Source of the DNA: Ornithomonoglobus_A sp045612845
GTDB taxonomy: Bacteria; Bacillota; Clostridia; UBA1381
Direction of reading: 5' to 3'
DNA: 64,000 nt
Assembly (NCBI GenBank): GCA_045612845.1
Contig: JAZKZV010000017.1
Coordinates: 355,687-419,686 of the forward strand
This document shows positions 51,486 through 60,031 of this stretch, piece after piece. The translations under genes and the position numbers were made by a program. The notes under the pieces were generated by a model that saw nothing but the letters and a program-made list of their open reading frames with translations, was not told the DNA's origin and did not search any database. The stretch's first letter is position 1; the number at the start of each line of letters is the position of its first letter.

Positions 51486-52049
51486 ATGATATACAGATTT
51501 ATGTTTAAAGGCTACCCAAATAACAAAAACATTAAACTCATGGAGAATGATATTGCAAAACATGTAAGCGTTTTTTCGTATGAGAATATGCTATTTATGT
51601 ATGTGGAATCCAAAGAGGAAACAATAGACCCTACAAAAATTCTCGACGCTGATTTGATTTCGTACCCCGACGGAAGTATGTGGGAAAATATGTCCGAAAT
51701 ATTTCACTATTCAGCGCCGCAAAGCGACGAGAGCTGGGAAAGAACACAAGAAAAGACTCCGCGCCTTCGCATAAATTTTGTTAAGCACGGAAAAATTGCA
51801 AGCTATATATACTATCATTTTCAGTATCAGGAGGAATACCCTTGCGACGGTGATAAATATGGAATAATATATCATAGCACCGATATGCTTGTTTTCTACA
51901 CAGAAGACCCTCGCGAATACGCGCCAAAATACAAAGGTCTGCTTGATACAAAAAACACACCTTTAGAGGATGATTGGAACAAGCTTATGGAAAATGAGCA
52001 TTTTGACCCTGATTTTGGCGGTTGGAAATATGCCAAAAGAATTATATAA
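51486..52049 (+). CDS. Hypothetical protein, 187 aa
   Basis: Not recognised. It has no signal peptide or membrane helix, is rich in Tyr, Trp, Asp and Glu, and starts MIYRFMFKGYPNNKNIKL. The middle (FVKHGKIASYIYYHFQYQEE, GIIYHSTDMLVFYTEDP) suggests a mixed alpha/beta domain. A good promoter, GAAAGGA ribosome site and an 18-bp terminator show that it is a real single-gene unit in the middle of minus-strand genes. Confidence 0.7.
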   Translation: MIYRFMFKGYPNNKNIKLMENDIAKHVSVFSYENMLFMYVESKEETIDPTKILDADLISYPDGSMWENMSEIFHYSAPQSDESWERTQEKTPRLRINFVKHGKIASYIYYHFQYQEEYPCDGDKYGIIYHSTDMLVFYTEDPREYAPKYKGLLDTKNTPLEDDWNKLMENEHFDPDFGGWKYAKRII

Positions 52050-52051
52050 CA

Positions 52052-52095
52052 AAAAGTGGCTGTTTAAAAGGTATTTTTAAACAGCCACTTTTGAG
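52052..52095 (+). terminator. Very strong terminator (bidirectional)
   Basis: Perfect 18-bp stem from 52052-52069 with 52075-52092 (core GTGGCTGTTT/AAACAGCCAC), AT-rich ends serving both strands; closes the 187-aa gene and the convergent SDR-ended operon. Confidence 0.9.
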
Positions 52096-52117
52096 TGATA
52101 TCAAAAAACTTCGCTTT

Positions 52118-52897
52118 TTAGTCATTTTTTATAATCGGATAAAGCTGAATAGTGTTTCCGCCATCAACCACCAATTCCGCACCGGTAGTGTTTCTTGCCA
52201 TTGTTGCAAAATACCATACTGCATCGGCAACGTCCTCACCCACCGCAACATCGCCGATTGGCGTAAAGCGTGATGGTACATTTTTATAAAACTCAGGATT
52301 TTCCTCCCAACGGTCTGTTTTTATCATTCCCGGTAATACTGCATTTACCCTGATGTTATACTTGCCCAAATCCATCGCCATAGCACGCATCATTCCAAGT
52401 TGAGCGCCCTTTGAGGTTACATATGCAATTCTATCGGGTATTGCGCGGTATGCCGTGTTTGAATTTATAAATATTATGTTTCCGCCACCATGCTCTTTCA
52501 TTCGCATAGATGCCTGTTCGCAAAGACAGTAATTCCATACCACATTGGTGTTTAATACTCTTGTAAAATCTGTAAGCGAATTTTCAAAAATCTTCATTCC
52601 AAGACCCTGATCTGCAGCATTTAATACTAATGTTTCTATAAATACTCCCCTGCTGTCAAGTTCGGAAAATAAATCATCAACGCCTTCTTTGTTAACATCT
52701 CCGTCTTTTGTTAAAGAGTCGAGAGCATATCCAATTATCTCTGTATTGGGAAACTTCTCTTTGTATTTTTCTTCTGTCTGCTTAACACCCTCTATGCTTC
52801 TGCCCGTAAAAATCACGCTCCAACCCTCTCGGGCGAATTTTTCTACTATTGCAACGCCTGTGTTTATGCAAGCACCTGTTATAAGTACAGTTTTCAT
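52118..52897 (-). CDS. SDR-family oxidoreductase
   Basis: 259 aa classical short-chain dehydrogenase. NAD(P)-binding TGACINTGVAIVEKF (a TGxxxxTG variant of TGxxxGIG), catalytic Ser region IIFINSNTA, and YVTSKGA with the Tyr-x-x-x-Lys pair; PGMIKTDRW follows. Probably oxidises or reduces a sugar or sugar acid formed by its operon partners GH28-like, DgoD-like and UlaG-like proteins. Last gene of that minus-strand run; 21 bp from the GH28-like gene. AGAGGTG precedes the ATG. Confidence 0.87.
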   Translation of the reverse strand: MKTVLITGACINTGVAIVEKFAREGWSVIFTGRSIEGVKQTEEKYKEKFPNTEIIGYALDSLTKDGDVNKEGVDDLFSELDSRGVFIETLVLNAADQGLGMKIFENSLTDFTRVLNTNVVWNYCLCEQASMRMKEHGGGNIIFINSNTAYRAIPDRIAYVTSKGAQLGMMRAMAMDLGKYNIRVNAVLPGMIKTDRWEENPEFYKNVPSRFTPIGDVAVGEDVADAVWYFATMARNTTGAELVVDGGNTIQLYPIIKND

Positions 52898-52918
52898 TAT
52901 TTTTTACACCTCTTTTTA

Positions 52919-54187
52919 TTAAACATTGGTGAATGTAGTGTTGTTAAACGATACATTTTTTGCATTCTTTATTGTCATTGGATGATTAGGCTCATAGTCG
53001 CGGAGCATTGTAGCACCGTGTATATTTCTGTTGATGAACTCACTGCCGTCTGTTATTTTAAAACTGCAATTTGAGAAAGTTATATCCTCTGCATAATTGT
53101 CTTTTCTGCCATTGATATATGGAAATTCAGGTCCGCGCGAATGAAGATTAGAAAAATGCAGTCCTCTTAACCCTTTAAACATTACCTTATCGCTTGGTGT
53201 GATGTTGATATAAACAGGATATGAGCATTGCCTGTCCATTACTATATTATTAAAGGATATATTTTCTATAAGTGTGGCTTCGCGCCCTACGTCTGCATTA
53301 CCAACACTTGTAAGACTTGGCGGTTTACGCTCCATTGTGGGAATAAATACGCTTACTCCAACACTTGTGTCGGTTATGGTAAGATTAGAAAGTGTGCAGT
53401 TTCTTATTGTACCGTCCTGTACCCAACCAATACGAACCGCCGCCGAGTAGCTTGTGAGGTTGCAGTTTGTAACTGTAACGTGCTCACATACCTTGTTTTC
53501 TTTTAACGAAACACAGTTTGCTCTTAATATAATACAGTCATCACCGCAAGTTATATTTGAGTTTGAAACAGTTACGTGTCTGCTTGCGTTGATGTGTATT
53601 CCGTCGTTGTTGGGGTAGTCCACATTTGCTTTTATTGTGATTTTATCTATGTTAACGTAATCACAATCATGAATCCAGTACGACCAGCACGCAGGTTGGT
53701 TAATCATGGTAATACCCTCGATGAGCACATTCTCACAACCTGTTAAGAATACCATTCTTGGCGGTGTGGGTTTGTTTACACGAGTGTATTTCCACCAGCA
53801 TTCAGGATTTTCGTCAAGAACAATGTAATCGTTACCGTTACAGTCTATTGTACCTCTGCCCGTGATGGAAATGTTTTTGCATTCGTCTGCAAATATGAAT
53901 GCGGCATTTCGCCATCTTGTTAAAAATTCACTGTTAACATGCTTTACGTTTTCAAATTCGGGGTAATCGTCATTTGATGGCGAGCCAAGAAGTACTCCGT
54001 CCTGGTCTATGTGCAGATTTACACCGCTTTTTAAAGCGATTGCGCCACACATAAATGTACCGCCGCTTATTAAAACTCTGCCGCCGCCCTGATTTGCACA
54101 TTCATCAATGGCGGCTTGTATTGCTTTTGTATTAAGTGTTTTTCCGTCGCCAACTGCGCCGAAATCGCAAACATTGTATTCTTTCAT
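52919..54187 (-). CDS. GH28-like (polygalacturonase-fold) protein
   Basis: 422 aa right-handed beta-helix without signal peptide. VCDFGAVGDGKTLNTKAIQAAIDECANQGGGRVLISGG is the classic pectinase start. NNDGIHIN and CGDDCIIL keep the three catalytic aspartates of GH28. The GHG-type histidine motif expected next is replaced by SAAVRIGW, and the RIK-type motif is not evident, so activity on ordinary polygalacturonan is uncertain. Cytoplasmic location suggests oligogalacturonides. ATG 54187 taken, after AAAGGAAAA, where family similarity starts. Confidence 0.83.
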   Translation of the reverse strand: MKEYNVCDFGAVGDGKTLNTKAIQAAIDECANQGGGRVLISGGTFMCGAIALKSGVNLHIDQDGVLLGSPSNDDYPEFENVKHVNSEFLTRWRNAAFIFADECKNISITGRGTIDCNGNDYIVLDENPECWWKYTRVNKPTPPRMVFLTGCENVLIEGITMINQPACWSYWIHDCDYVNIDKITIKANVDYPNNDGIHINASRHVTVSNSNITCGDDCIILRANCVSLKENKVCEHVTVTNCNLTSYSAAVRIGWVQDGTIRNCTLSNLTITDTSVGVSVFIPTMERKPPSLTSVGNADVGREATLIENISFNNIVMDRQCSYPVYINITPSDKVMFKGLRGLHFSNLHSRGPEFPYINGRKDNYAEDITFSNCSFKITDGSEFINRNIHGATMLRDYEPNHPMTIKNAKNVSFNNTTFTNV

Positions 54188-54215
54188 TGTTTTATTTTCC
54201 TTTCTGTATTTTTGC

Positions 54216-54239
54216 GGAACGAGCAAGCCCGTCCCCTAC
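54216..54239 (-). repeat. REP-like GTAG palindrome
   Basis: On the minus strand GTAG (54239-54236) followed by GGGACG, loop, CGTTCC with one G-T pair. Same head as copies at 10173, 27323 and 31588. Confidence 0.55.
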
Positions 54240-54265
54240 GTTGTGTTTTCATATCCCGTTCCGTG

Positions 54266-54292
54266 GTATGGGCGACCCTGCGTGGTTGCCCG
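54266..54292 (+). repeat. REP-like palindrome, variant head
   Basis: GTAT then GGGCGACC (54270-54277) and, after a short loop, GGTTGCCC (54284-54291). The rest of the gap to 54422 contains a GCCTTTCGGGGCAAG segment and an ACAAAAT/ATTTTGT hairpin recalling the second arm of the structured repeat at 16569, perhaps an eroded fragment. No gene is seen in 54188-54422. Confidence 0.45.
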
Positions 54293-54422
54293 TTGATGCT
54301 CATTGAGGAGAAGCCTTTCGGGGCAAGATGGACAAAATGCAATTTTGTTCAGGTTGCCGTTTGAAAAAGCGACGGCGTATGTTGATACTCCGAGCTTTTG
54401 AAAATAGTAAGATGAACAAAAT

Positions 54423-55583
54423 TTAGAAGTAGAAATCGGTTTTGGCAGGTCTTATGTCCGTTAATGCCCCCGTGTAGTGTCTTAATGTATGTGGAATATA
54501 GGGGTGCTTTAAACATTCCTCTTCGTTTATTTCTATGCCAAGTCCGGGCTTGTCGGGTATGGTTATGTATCCGTCTTTGTATTCAAGTGCTTCGTTTGTT
54601 ATGTCTTTTCTGTAATCAACATCAGAGTACATTATTTCTAAAATACAGAAGTTAGGACAAGTTGCCGCAAGCTGCAATGTTGCCGCATTTGCAACCGGAC
54701 CTGACGGATTATGCGGTGCAAACGGAATATACCTTGCCTCCGCCTCGGCAGCAATCTTTTTAAGCTCCATAATTCCGCCCGCGTGTGATATATCGGGTTG
54801 TATGTAGTCTGCCGCCATTTTATTGAACATCGGCACATAATCCCATCTTGTATAGAGTCTTTCGCCTGCCGATATTGCAACAGGGGACTTATCCCTTACT
54901 TGTTTTAGTGCATCGAGGTTATCGGGCGGAGTGGGCTCTTCGAAGAACATTGGCTTAAATTGTTCAAGCTCCTTTGCAATTTTTATTGAAGTGGGAACAT
55001 TAAAACGTCCGTGTCCCTCTATTAAAAGGTCTACCTCATTACCTACCGCCTCACGTACTGCGGCAATATTTCGGAGTGCTTTGTCAAGGTCTTTATTGGA
55101 TATATCAAGATAGCTTTTGCCAAACGGGTCCCACTTCATCGCGCTTACTCCGCGTTCCACTGCAATCTTTGCTTTTTCACCAAATTCCTCCGGCTCCTTT
55201 GCGCCTGCAAACCAACCGTTTACATATATACGGACCTTGTCATTTACTTTGCCGCCAAGCAGTTGATAAACCGGCACATTAAGGCTCTTACCCAAGATAT
55301 CCCAAAGTGCCATTTCTACTGCTGAAAGTGCCGACATCAATACTGCACCGCCGCGCCAATATGCGTCGCGGTAAATGTTGTGCCAGTGGTTTTCTATCTC
55401 AAACGGATTTTTACCTACGAGATATTCCTTTATGTGCTCTACCGCACCCAAAAGTGCTTTTTCTTTGTATTCGAGTGTTGCCTCACCTACACCATCAATT
55501 CCGTCATCGGTATAAACCTTTACAAAAACCCAGTTGGTTCTGAAGCAGTCTACAACAAAGCATTTTATATCTGTTACTTTCAT
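54423..55583 (-). CDS. Enolase-superfamily sugar-acid dehydratase (DgoD-like)
   Basis: 386 aa. N-terminal capping domain, then a barrel with metal ligands near LIEGHGRF, FFEEPTPPDN and AGERLYTR, QPDISHAGGIMELKKI, and the catalytic histidine in FAPHNPSGP. This pattern is that of galactonate dehydratase-type members of the mandelate racemase family. Likely dehydrates a C5/C6 sugar acid to a 2-keto-3-deoxy acid. ATG 55583 was chosen: it overlaps the upstream stop as ATGA and is 8 nt after AGGAG; the ATG at 55589 is too close to that site. Confidence 0.88.
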   Translation of the reverse strand: MKVTDIKCFVVDCFRTNWVFVKVYTDDGIDGVGEATLEYKEKALLGAVEHIKEYLVGKNPFEIENHWHNIYRDAYWRGGAVLMSALSAVEMALWDILGKSLNVPVYQLLGGKVNDKVRIYVNGWFAGAKEPEEFGEKAKIAVERGVSAMKWDPFGKSYLDISNKDLDKALRNIAAVREAVGNEVDLLIEGHGRFNVPTSIKIAKELEQFKPMFFEEPTPPDNLDALKQVRDKSPVAISAGERLYTRWDYVPMFNKMAADYIQPDISHAGGIMELKKIAAEAEARYIPFAPHNPSGPVANAATLQLAATCPNFCILEIMYSDVDYRKDITNEALEYKDGYITIPDKPGLGIEINEEECLKHPYIPHTLRHYTGALTDIRPAKTDFYF

Positions 55584-56248
55584 TTCCATTCTCCTATCGT
55601 TTTATATATTTGGGGGATAATATCAAACCCCTCAGGCTCAATATCATCAAACAAACCAAAATGTAAGGGTATAACATTTTTTGCACCCGTTTCTTTTGCA
55701 AATCGCTTTGCATCTTTCATATTCATGTTGTTACCAACACCATTTATTGGCAAAAATACCGCCTCAATTTCGTTTGGCAAATCTGCAAAAATATCTTTGT
55801 TATACAAGGTGTCGCCTGTTACATAAAAGTTTTTGTGTCCGTCATTTATTATAACTCCTATTGCATAGCTATCACTATGCTCCGCCCTTACGCCTGTAAA
55901 AGTAAGTTCACCCTCTGACCATTGTGTATGAGCGTTAAAGCTTACATAGTTATTCCCCGAGCCGATTGTTCTTACTCTTTGCCACGCATTATATGAGGCA
56001 AGGACAAGAACATCATTCTCACACGAAAGATAATGTGTAAGTGTTTCGGGGTCAGTATGGTCGAGATGGTCATGAGTAAGTATGATTATATCAGGCTTTA
56101 TTTTAAGAAATTTTTCGTCTACAGGTTTTCTCCGTGTTGTCTGAGGATTTATCTTTGCACAACTGTCAGATAAATACGGGTCAATAATAATTATTTTTCC
56201 GCAAGCTTCAAGCATCAGCCCTGCTTGTCCAAGCCATGTTATTTTAAT
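55580..56248 (-). CDS. UlaG-like metallo-beta-lactamase-fold hydrolase, start in doubt
   Basis: About 222 aa. THDHLDHTDPETL is the zinc-binding motif, SDSYAIGVII and VTGDTLYNKDI continue the fold, and IPLHFGLFDD gives the last histidine; UlaG-type lactonases act on sugar-acid lactones. The first normal ATG (56215) would cut off the first strand, whose text WLGQAGL is encoded just upstream. In that frame the only possible starts are ATT at 56248 or GTT before it, 8-10 nt after AGAGG. ATG-ATG at 56258-56253 is one base out of frame. So either a rare ATT start or a one-base frameshift. Confidence 0.75.
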   Translation of the reverse strand: MKITWLGQAGLMLEACGKIIIIDPYLSDSCAKINPQTTRRKPVDEKFLKIKPDIIILTHDHLDHTDPETLTHYLSCENDVLVLASYNAWQRVRTIGSGNNYVSFNAHTQWSEGELTFTGVRAEHSDSYAIGVIINDGHKNFYVTGDTLYNKDIFADLPNEIEAVFLPINGVGNNMNMKDAKRFAKETGAKNVIPLHFGLFDDIEPEGFDIIPQIYKTIGEWK

Positions 56249-56301
56249 AACGCATCATCCTCTCGTATATATATCCATTAAAACAATTATAACATTTGTT
56301 C

Positions 56302-56330
56302 TTGACTTTTTATAGAATGAATGTTATTAT
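56302..56330 (+). promoter_or_regulatory. SigA-type promoter of AraC gene 4
   Basis: TTGACT (56302-56307), 17-bp spacer, TATTAT (56325-56330). It shares the gap with the divergent UlaG-like operon. Confidence 0.7.
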
Positions 56331-56402
56331 ATTTTTTAGAAATATTACTTTTTTAAAGCGATTTTTAACGCTAAATATCAATAATATTTTTACAGAAAGG
56401 CT

Positions 56403-57215
56403 ATGGAAATTAAAATGATTAAGACACTTCCTGAACTTATACATTTCGGCTTGTATGATGCCTCGGTAGTACACAAAAACAAAACCGTTACACCAAACAG
56501 AAAGGTAAGTCTTTATGAAATTGAATTCGTAATTGAAGATGGAGGCTTTTCTTACATTAACGATAATATTTATAAACTAAAAAAGAACAGTGTAATTGTA
56601 GCCAAACCCGGTCATATAAGACACACTGTACCACCCTTTAAGGCTTTGTACATACACCTTATTGTTGAGGATATGCGGATTGCATCATTGCTTGATAATA
56701 CACCGGATTTTTTTGAGCCGGAGAACTATCCGGAATACAAAAACATTATGGAACAACTTATTGAAGCTGCAACATCCAGTCATCAGGGGGTTGATTTTGA
56801 AATTATTACAAAGCTTTTTACGCTATTCTTGCTTTTTGACCGCAATATACCTCTATACAGAAATACACCCGGTTCATCAAAGAGCAATATTGCCATTGTG
56901 AAAAAAGCATTACAGTATATGGACGAAAACTTTCAGAAAAACATTACTCTCAATGATGTTGCACAACATGTTCATTTCAGCCGCATATATTTCAGAAATA
57001 TATTTGTTGCCGCAACAGGCATATCACCAAACAAATACCTGCTTAACAAGCGTCTTGCAACTGCAAAGCAATTACTGATTACAACCGATAAAAACATTTC
57101 TCAAATAGCTTTCGAAAGCGGCTTTTCATCTCAATCATATATGAATTATGTGTTCAGACAAGAGGAGAATATTTCCCCCTTACAATACAAAAAGAAAAAT
57201 CTGCTTGACGAATGA
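56403..57215 (+). CDS. AraC-family transcriptional regulator (4)
   Basis: 270 aa. Cupin-like sensor (FVIEDGGFSYINDNIYKLKKNSVIVAKPGHIRHTV) and C-terminal DNA-binding domain (ITLNDVAQHVHFSRIYFRNIFVAATGISPNKYL, QIAFESGFSSQSYMNYVFRQEENISPLQYKK). Divergent from the UlaG-DgoD-GH28-SDR operon, whose activator it probably is. Start uncertain: ATG 56403 is only 2 nt after AAAGG and the next ATG (56415) is 14 nt away. Confidence 0.88.
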   Translation: MEIKMIKTLPELIHFGLYDASVVHKNKTVTPNRKVSLYEIEFVIEDGGFSYINDNIYKLKKNSVIVAKPGHIRHTVPPFKALYIHLIVEDMRIASLLDNTPDFFEPENYPEYKNIMEQLIEAATSSHQGVDFEIITKLFTLFLLFDRNIPLYRNTPGSSKSNIAIVKKALQYMDENFQKNITLNDVAQHVHFSRIYFRNIFVAATGISPNKYLLNKRLATAKQLLITTDKNISQIAFESGFSSQSYMNYVFRQEENISPLQYKKKNLLDE

Positions 57216-57266
57216 TTACACAAAAAAGGAGTGCTGCGCACAAAATGCCAAGCACTCCCTTTTACA

Positions 57267-58694
57267 TTATAAATCTATTTTTGATAATCCCGCCTCAGAT
57301 GTTTCTTTATATGCTTTGTTCATATCCATACCCGTTTCTTTCATGGTCTGTATTACCTTATCCAACGAGATTTTTCTTGTGTTCCACAAAAAGCTTGCCA
57401 GACTCACTGCATTTATTGCACGCATTGCCGCTACTGCATTTCTCTCGATACACGGAATCTGAACAAGTCCGCATATGGGATCGCACGTAAGTCCAAGATG
57501 ATGTTCAATGGCTATTTCCGCTGCATATTCAATTTTTTCGATGCTAAGTCCAAAAAGCTCGCCAAGTGCCGCTGCTGCCATAGCACACGCACTACCGACC
57601 TCAGCCTGACATCCACATTCAGCACCCGAAATAGATGCATTTGTTTTTATAAGATTTCCTATTACTCCTGCACTGATTAGCGCCCTTATAATACTCTCAT
57701 CGCTAAAATCGTTCTTTTGTTGCTCATAGTAAAGCACTGCAGGAACAATGCCCGCCGCACCGCAGGTGGGCGCTGTTACAATAGTTTCTCCCGATGCATT
57801 TTGCTCACCTACCGCAAAGGCATATGAGCAAACCATTCTGTTTTCCCTCGTCTGGGCAGTTTCATCAATATGCTGATTGTTGAACAGAATTTTTGCTTTC
57901 TTCTGAACCTTAAGACCGCCGGGAAGCTCACCGCTATCTGAAAGTCCGTTATTTATGGACTTTTTCATCACATTCCAGACACTACGCATATGCTCAATAA
58001 AATTATTATCCTCATTTTCCAGTGCATATTCCCACAGTCTTATGTTTTTGCTCTGACAATATTCCAAAATATCATTAAATTTGCTGAGCTTATATATCCT
58101 TTTAGGGGTTTTAAATTTCTGATTTTGAAAAACTATACTTCCTCCTCCAACACTTAAAACCCTATCAGAAGACACTACCGTTTCACCCTTATATGCAATT
58201 AAATCCATAGTATTAGGATGCGGTATATCAGTAGTTGTAAAGTCAAATTCCACTTCACATTCAAACGGATGCATTGTCTTTTTTATAACCGCATCTGTAC
58301 CATGACCTTTACCCGTTTTTGCAAGTGAACCATAAAGAATAGCTTTAAAATGGTCTGCATCAGGATTTACTTCCTTAAAAATTATGCATGCTTTTTCCGG
58401 TCCTATGGTATGAGAGCTTGACGGTCCTCTGCCTATTTTATATAATTGTGTCATTGACTCCATACCGCAGGGGTTATTTTGTGGCTTTAAAGTATTATTG
58501 TTAAAAAAGTATTCTACGGGGACATTAAATATCTGTGCAAGCTTTATCAGATTTTGTCCCGACGGGTTTGAAAGCCCTGACTCCCACTTGGAAACCGCCC
58601 TGTCGCTTATCCCCATTCGTTTACCCAATACCTTTTGCGACATTTTATTTCTTAATCTTAATTTTCTTATTTGAGTATTATTAAAATTTTCCAC
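57267..58694 (-). CDS. XRE helix-turn-helix fused to Fe-S L-serine dehydratase
   Basis: 475 aa. Residues 8-62 are an XRE/Cro-type DNA-binding domain (IRKLRLRNKMSQKVLGKRMGISDRAVSKWE). After a 15-residue linker, the serine dehydratase starts: MTQLYKIGRGPSSSHTIGP is the beta-part motif. The alpha part holds APTCGAAGIVPAVL, AECGCQAEVGSACAMAAAA and CDPICGLVQIPC, whose cysteines bind the 4Fe-4S cluster. L-serine would become pyruvate and ammonia. Single frame without a break. Sensing serine or controlling its own gene through the N-domain is a reasonable but untested idea. It lies between AraC gene 4 (convergent) and larC. Confidence 0.9.
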   Translation of the reverse strand: MENFNNTQIRKLRLRNKMSQKVLGKRMGISDRAVSKWESGLSNPSGQNLIKLAQIFNVPVEYFFNNNTLKPQNNPCGMESMTQLYKIGRGPSSSHTIGPEKACIIFKEVNPDADHFKAILYGSLAKTGKGHGTDAVIKKTMHPFECEVEFDFTTTDIPHPNTMDLIAYKGETVVSSDRVLSVGGGSIVFQNQKFKTPKRIYKLSKFNDILEYCQSKNIRLWEYALENEDNNFIEHMRSVWNVMKKSINNGLSDSGELPGGLKVQKKAKILFNNQHIDETAQTRENRMVCSYAFAVGEQNASGETIVTAPTCGAAGIVPAVLYYEQQKNDFSDESIIRALISAGVIGNLIKTNASISGAECGCQAEVGSACAMAAAALGELFGLSIEKIEYAAEIAIEHHLGLTCDPICGLVQIPCIERNAVAAMRAINAVSLASFLWNTRKISLDKVIQTMKETGMDMNKAYKETSEAGLSKIDL

Positions 58695-58821
58695 CTGTGT
58701 TCACCTCAAAAACATTGTCTTTCTATTATTATAAACCAAATTTATCCAACTATAAAGGTAAAATAGAAAAATTTTTTATTTTTACTCAACCTGTAGTTGA
58801 TATTTTTGAAGTGAATATCTG

Positions 58822-60027
58822 TTATTTGTCTATGTTGTTAAATTCAATTACAAGCTCCCGGATAGATTTTCCTGTTGCATTTGATATTTTGGCTAAATCA
58901 TCATGTTCATATTTTATACGCTCAACACCATAACCATTTGATATCTTGCAACGCACATTACCATATTCTGTTTCAATATTCTCCATCCGACGATTAAGAA
59001 TATATCTTTGCAGTTTATTTTCACGAATACCAATCGTTGTTGTGTGTTTAAAAATTATTCTTATAATATTTTCCTTGTCTTTTTGATTACACATTATATG
59101 AATAAGAGTTCCGGGACGTGATTTTTTCATACCAACAGCTGTTGTATATACCTCCAATGCACCGGCTTCAAAAAGCTTTTCTGCGGCAAAACCAATCTCC
59201 TCTCCCGTCATATCATCCACATTGCAGTTCAATTCGCAAATTTCATCTGTATTGCCTTGTGTTTCACCAAGTATTGCCCTTACACAATTAGCCACCTCAA
59301 AATCCTTTGTACCCATTCCGTAGCCAATGGCTTGTGTTTTCATAATTGGCATACTACCAAACTCATCTGCAAAATGCTTAAGAAGTGCCGCACCCGTTGG
59401 TGTGCATAGCTCACCTGTTATCTTGCCGCCATAAATAGGGATATCCTTCAAAATGCAGGCAGTAGCGGGAGCCGGAACGGGTAAAATTCCGTGCGCACAT
59501 TTCACCTGACCACTTCCCACATGAACGGGAGATGCAATAATCTTATCCGGGTTTAGCTTGTTTATTAAAAGACAAACCGCAACAACATCCGCAATCGCGT
59601 CCATTGTTCCAACCTCGTGAAAATGTATATCCGAAACAGATACACCATGCACCTTGCTTTCCGCCTCTGCAATAAGTCCGTAAACAGCCATAACATCATC
59701 TTTTACTTTTTGCGGCAATGGTAAATGTCCGCAAACAATATGCTCTATTTCGTGCAAACCGCTATGATGATGGTGTTCATGGTCATGGTGATGATGATGG
59801 TGATGGTGGTGGTGTTCACCCTCTTCTTCTCCGTTTATTATAACTCTCATATGCGTACCGCATATTCCACACTTAACAGATTTTTCGTTTATATATTTAA
59901 CTCCCTCAATACCGAGTGAGTTTAATTCTTCAACAAATTCAGTCTGATTTGGGAGTAATTCCAAAAGTGCCGCTGTAAGCATATCACCGGCAGCGCCCAT
60001 ACCACAGTCAATGTATAAAGCTCTCAT
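58822..60027 (-). CDS. larC: Nickel-pincer cofactor nickel insertase LarC
   Basis: 401 aa in one uninterrupted frame; in Lactiplantibacillus LarC is made through a frameshift between larC1 and larC2, not needed here. The start RALYIDCGMGAAGDMLTAALLEL, the HFHEVGTMDAIADVVAVC motif and NVDDMTGEEIGFAAEKLF are family hallmarks (DUF111). A histidine-rich stretch (H72-H88, with few interruptions) should store or pass on nickel. CTP-dependent LarC puts nickel into the pincer cofactor. Third gene of larE-larB-larC. Confidence 0.93.
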   Translation of the reverse strand: MRALYIDCGMGAAGDMLTAALLELLPNQTEFVEELNSLGIEGVKYINEKSVKCGICGTHMRVIINGEEEGEHHHHHHHHHHDHEHHHHSGLHEIEHIVCGHLPLPQKVKDDVMAVYGLIAEAESKVHGVSVSDIHFHEVGTMDAIADVVAVCLLINKLNPDKIIASPVHVGSGQVKCAHGILPVPAPATACILKDIPIYGGKITGELCTPTGAALLKHFADEFGSMPIMKTQAIGYGMGTKDFEVANCVRAILGETQGNTDEICELNCNVDDMTGEEIGFAAEKLFEAGALEVYTTAVGMKKSRPGTLIHIMCNQKDKENIIRIIFKHTTTIGIRENKLQRYILNRRMENIETEYGNVRCKISNGYGVERIKYEHDDLAKISNATGKSIRELVIEFNNIDK

Positions 60028-60031
60028 AGTT

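Noticed and set aside
59719..59919. 64-codon plus-strand frame rich in Met and Val
   Set aside because: Antisense of the histidine-rich stretch of LarC.
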